A stretch of 64,000 nt of DNA from Thermohalobaculum sp965263335. Lineage in GTDB: Bacteria; Pseudomonadota; Alphaproteobacteria; Rhodobacterales; Rhodobacteraceae. The first letter of the stretch is position 1. Each line of letters opens with the position of its first letter. A model generated the notes under the pieces. That model worked only from the letters and a program-made list of their open reading frames with translations. It made no database searches and was not told the origin of the DNA. Shown piece by piece: positions 63,046-64,000 of this stretch. Location of the stretch: positions 1,550,001-1,614,000 of the forward strand of contig CBDHHE010000001.1 in NCBI GenBank assembly GCA_965263335.1, in the 5' to 3' direction. A program made the translations under genes and the position numbers.

Positions 63046-64000
63046 ACGATCCCCGCCACAACACACGCGATGTGCGCGCGCCCCGGGGCACCGAGCTAAG
63101 CTGCCGCACATGGACCACGGAGGCGCCCTTCCGGATGCTGCAGAACAATCTCGACGCCGAGGTCGCCGAGAACCCGCACGAGCTGGTGGTCTATGGCGGC
63201 ATTGGGCGTGCGGCACGCACGTGGGGTGATTTCGACGGGATCTGTGCCGCGCTGAAGGGGCTGGGCGAGACCGAAACGCTGCTGGTGCAATCCGGCAAGC
63301 CCGTCGGTGTCTTTCCCACACACAAGGACGCCCCGCGGGTGCTGATCGCCAACTCGAACCTCGTGCCGCACTGGGCCGACTGGGCGCACTTCAACACGCT
63401 CGACCGGCTCGGGCTGATGATGTACGGCCAGATGACGGCGGGCTCCTGGATCTACATCGGCACCCAGGGAATCGTACAGGGCACATACGAAACCTTCGCC
63501 GAAGCCGGGCGCCAGCACTACGACGGCGACCTCACCGGCAAATGGATCCTGACAGCGGGTCTCGGCGGCATGGGAGGGGCGCAACCGCTCGCCGCGGTCT
63601 TCGCCGGCGCCAGTTGCCTCGCGGTGGAATGCGACTCCGACCGGATCGATTTTCGCCTGCGCACCCGGTATCTGGATGAACGCGCCGAGACGCTGGACGA
63701 GGCGCTCGAGATGATCGACCGCTGGACCGCAGCGGGCGAGGCGAAATCTGTCGGGCTTCTGGGCAACGCCGCCGAAGTCTTCCCCGAGTTGCGCAAGCGC
63801 GGCGTGCGCCCAGACATCGTAACCGACCAGACATCTGCGCACGACCCGATCAATGGCTACCTCCCGGCCGGTTGGACCCTGGCAGAATGGCGGGCGAAGC
63901 GCGAAAGCGATCCCGAAGCCGTCGAGGCCGCTGCTCGGACATCGATGCGCACGCATGTCGAGGCGATGGTCGGTTTCTGGAACGATGGCGTCCCGACGCT
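63042..64000 (+). CDS. hutU: urocanate hydratase, 3' end missing
   Basis: The first 319 residues of about 555 are in the window. The NAD-dependent enzyme shows FRMLQNNLDAEVAENP, the VQSGKPVGVFPTH motif and the dinucleotide-binding GLGGMGGAQP. It converts urocanate to imidazolone-propionate. The active-site Cys region lies beyond the window end. The start overlaps the HIT gene (ATGA). Confidence 0.96.
   Translation, partial: MNDPRHNTRDVRAPRGTELSCRTWTTEAPFRMLQNNLDAEVAENPHELVVYGGIGRAARTWGDFDGICAALKGLGETETLLVQSGKPVGVFPTHKDAPRVLIANSNLVPHWADWAHFNTLDRLGLMMYGQMTAGSWIYIGTQGIVQGTYETFAEAGRQHYDGDLTGKWILTAGLGGMGGAQPLAAVFAGASCLAVECDSDRIDFRLRTRYLDERAETLDEALEMIDRWTAAGEAKSVGLLGNAAEVFPELRKRGVRPDIVTDQTSAHDPINGYLPAGWTLAEWRAKRESDPEAVEAAARTSMRTHVEAMVGFWNDGVPT

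Noticed and set aside
1..64000. tRNA genes, CRISPR arrays, insertion sequences or prophage
   Set aside because: No T-arm-like GTTCGAATC motif in a fitting context, no regularly spaced repeats, and no transposase, integrase or phage structural protein was seen by reading; a tRNA scan and repeat finder were not run.

Overview
The window looks like a chromosomal piece of a high-GC marine-type alphaproteobacterium, most likely Rhodobacterales (roseobacter group). The basis is GC-rich third codon positions, very tight packing with many ATGA, GTGA and TGATG overlaps between genes, and alphaproteobacterial neighbourhoods: hemC-hemD followed by a mitofilin-like protein and a HemY-N protein, a DUF3035 lipoprotein next to lspA and a pair of M16 peptidases, and a DUF2125 protein. 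No tRNA, rRNA, CRISPR array, insertion sequence or phage gene was recognised.

Region by region. 1-10.7 kb holds envelope and housekeeping genes: a DUF898 membrane protein (cut by the window edge), an M48 protease, a metallo-beta-lactamase-fold hydrolase, an EnvZ-like histidine kinase, an overlapping NUDIX/ChaC pair, a DUF2125 protein, two M16 peptidases (one without its zinc motif), a DUF3035 lipoprotein, lspA and a small secreted protein. 10.8-18.5 kb holds ileS, a decayed gene of unknown identity, a MarR regulator divergent from a small protein and a class III aminotransferase, and an AAA+ ATPase. 18.6-26.2 kb is a complete branched-chain-amino-acid-type ABC importer (livF, livG, livM, livH and a Tat-exported binding protein), then a polytopic membrane protein and leuB. 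26.3-36.6 kb is a mixed stretch: a PAS histidine kinase, an aldo/keto reductase, an HD hydrolase, ahcY, an extensin-like protein, a four-gene operon joined by 4-nt overlaps (AhpD-like, DUF1330, methyltransferase, secreted protein), a VOC protein, a RidA protein, a P-loop kinase and an EVE protein. 36.6-42.7 kb holds tsaD divergent from hemC-hemD and two conserved membrane proteins.

42.9-57.7 kb is the most interesting part: a capsule/surface-glycolipid locus resembling the rhizobial rkp-1 region. A forward arm (KpsS/RkpJ-like protein, a 17-codon leader ORF, a 2490-residue fully reducing type I polyketide synthase, an alpha-oxoamine synthase) converges on a reverse arm (KpsE-like export protein, glycosyltransferase, second KpsS-like protein, short-chain reductase). 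Acyl synthase, oxoamine synthase and reductase together match the logic of sphingoid-base synthesis, which suggests that a dedicated amino-lipid anchor is built here and then glycosylated by the two KpsS-like enzymes.

57.8-64 kb is a histidine-utilisation cluster: hutC-hutF on the minus strand, and hutI, hutH, a HIT-family gene and hutU (cut by the window end) on the plus strand. A TATGT-N4-ACATA inverted repeat lies between the two arms.
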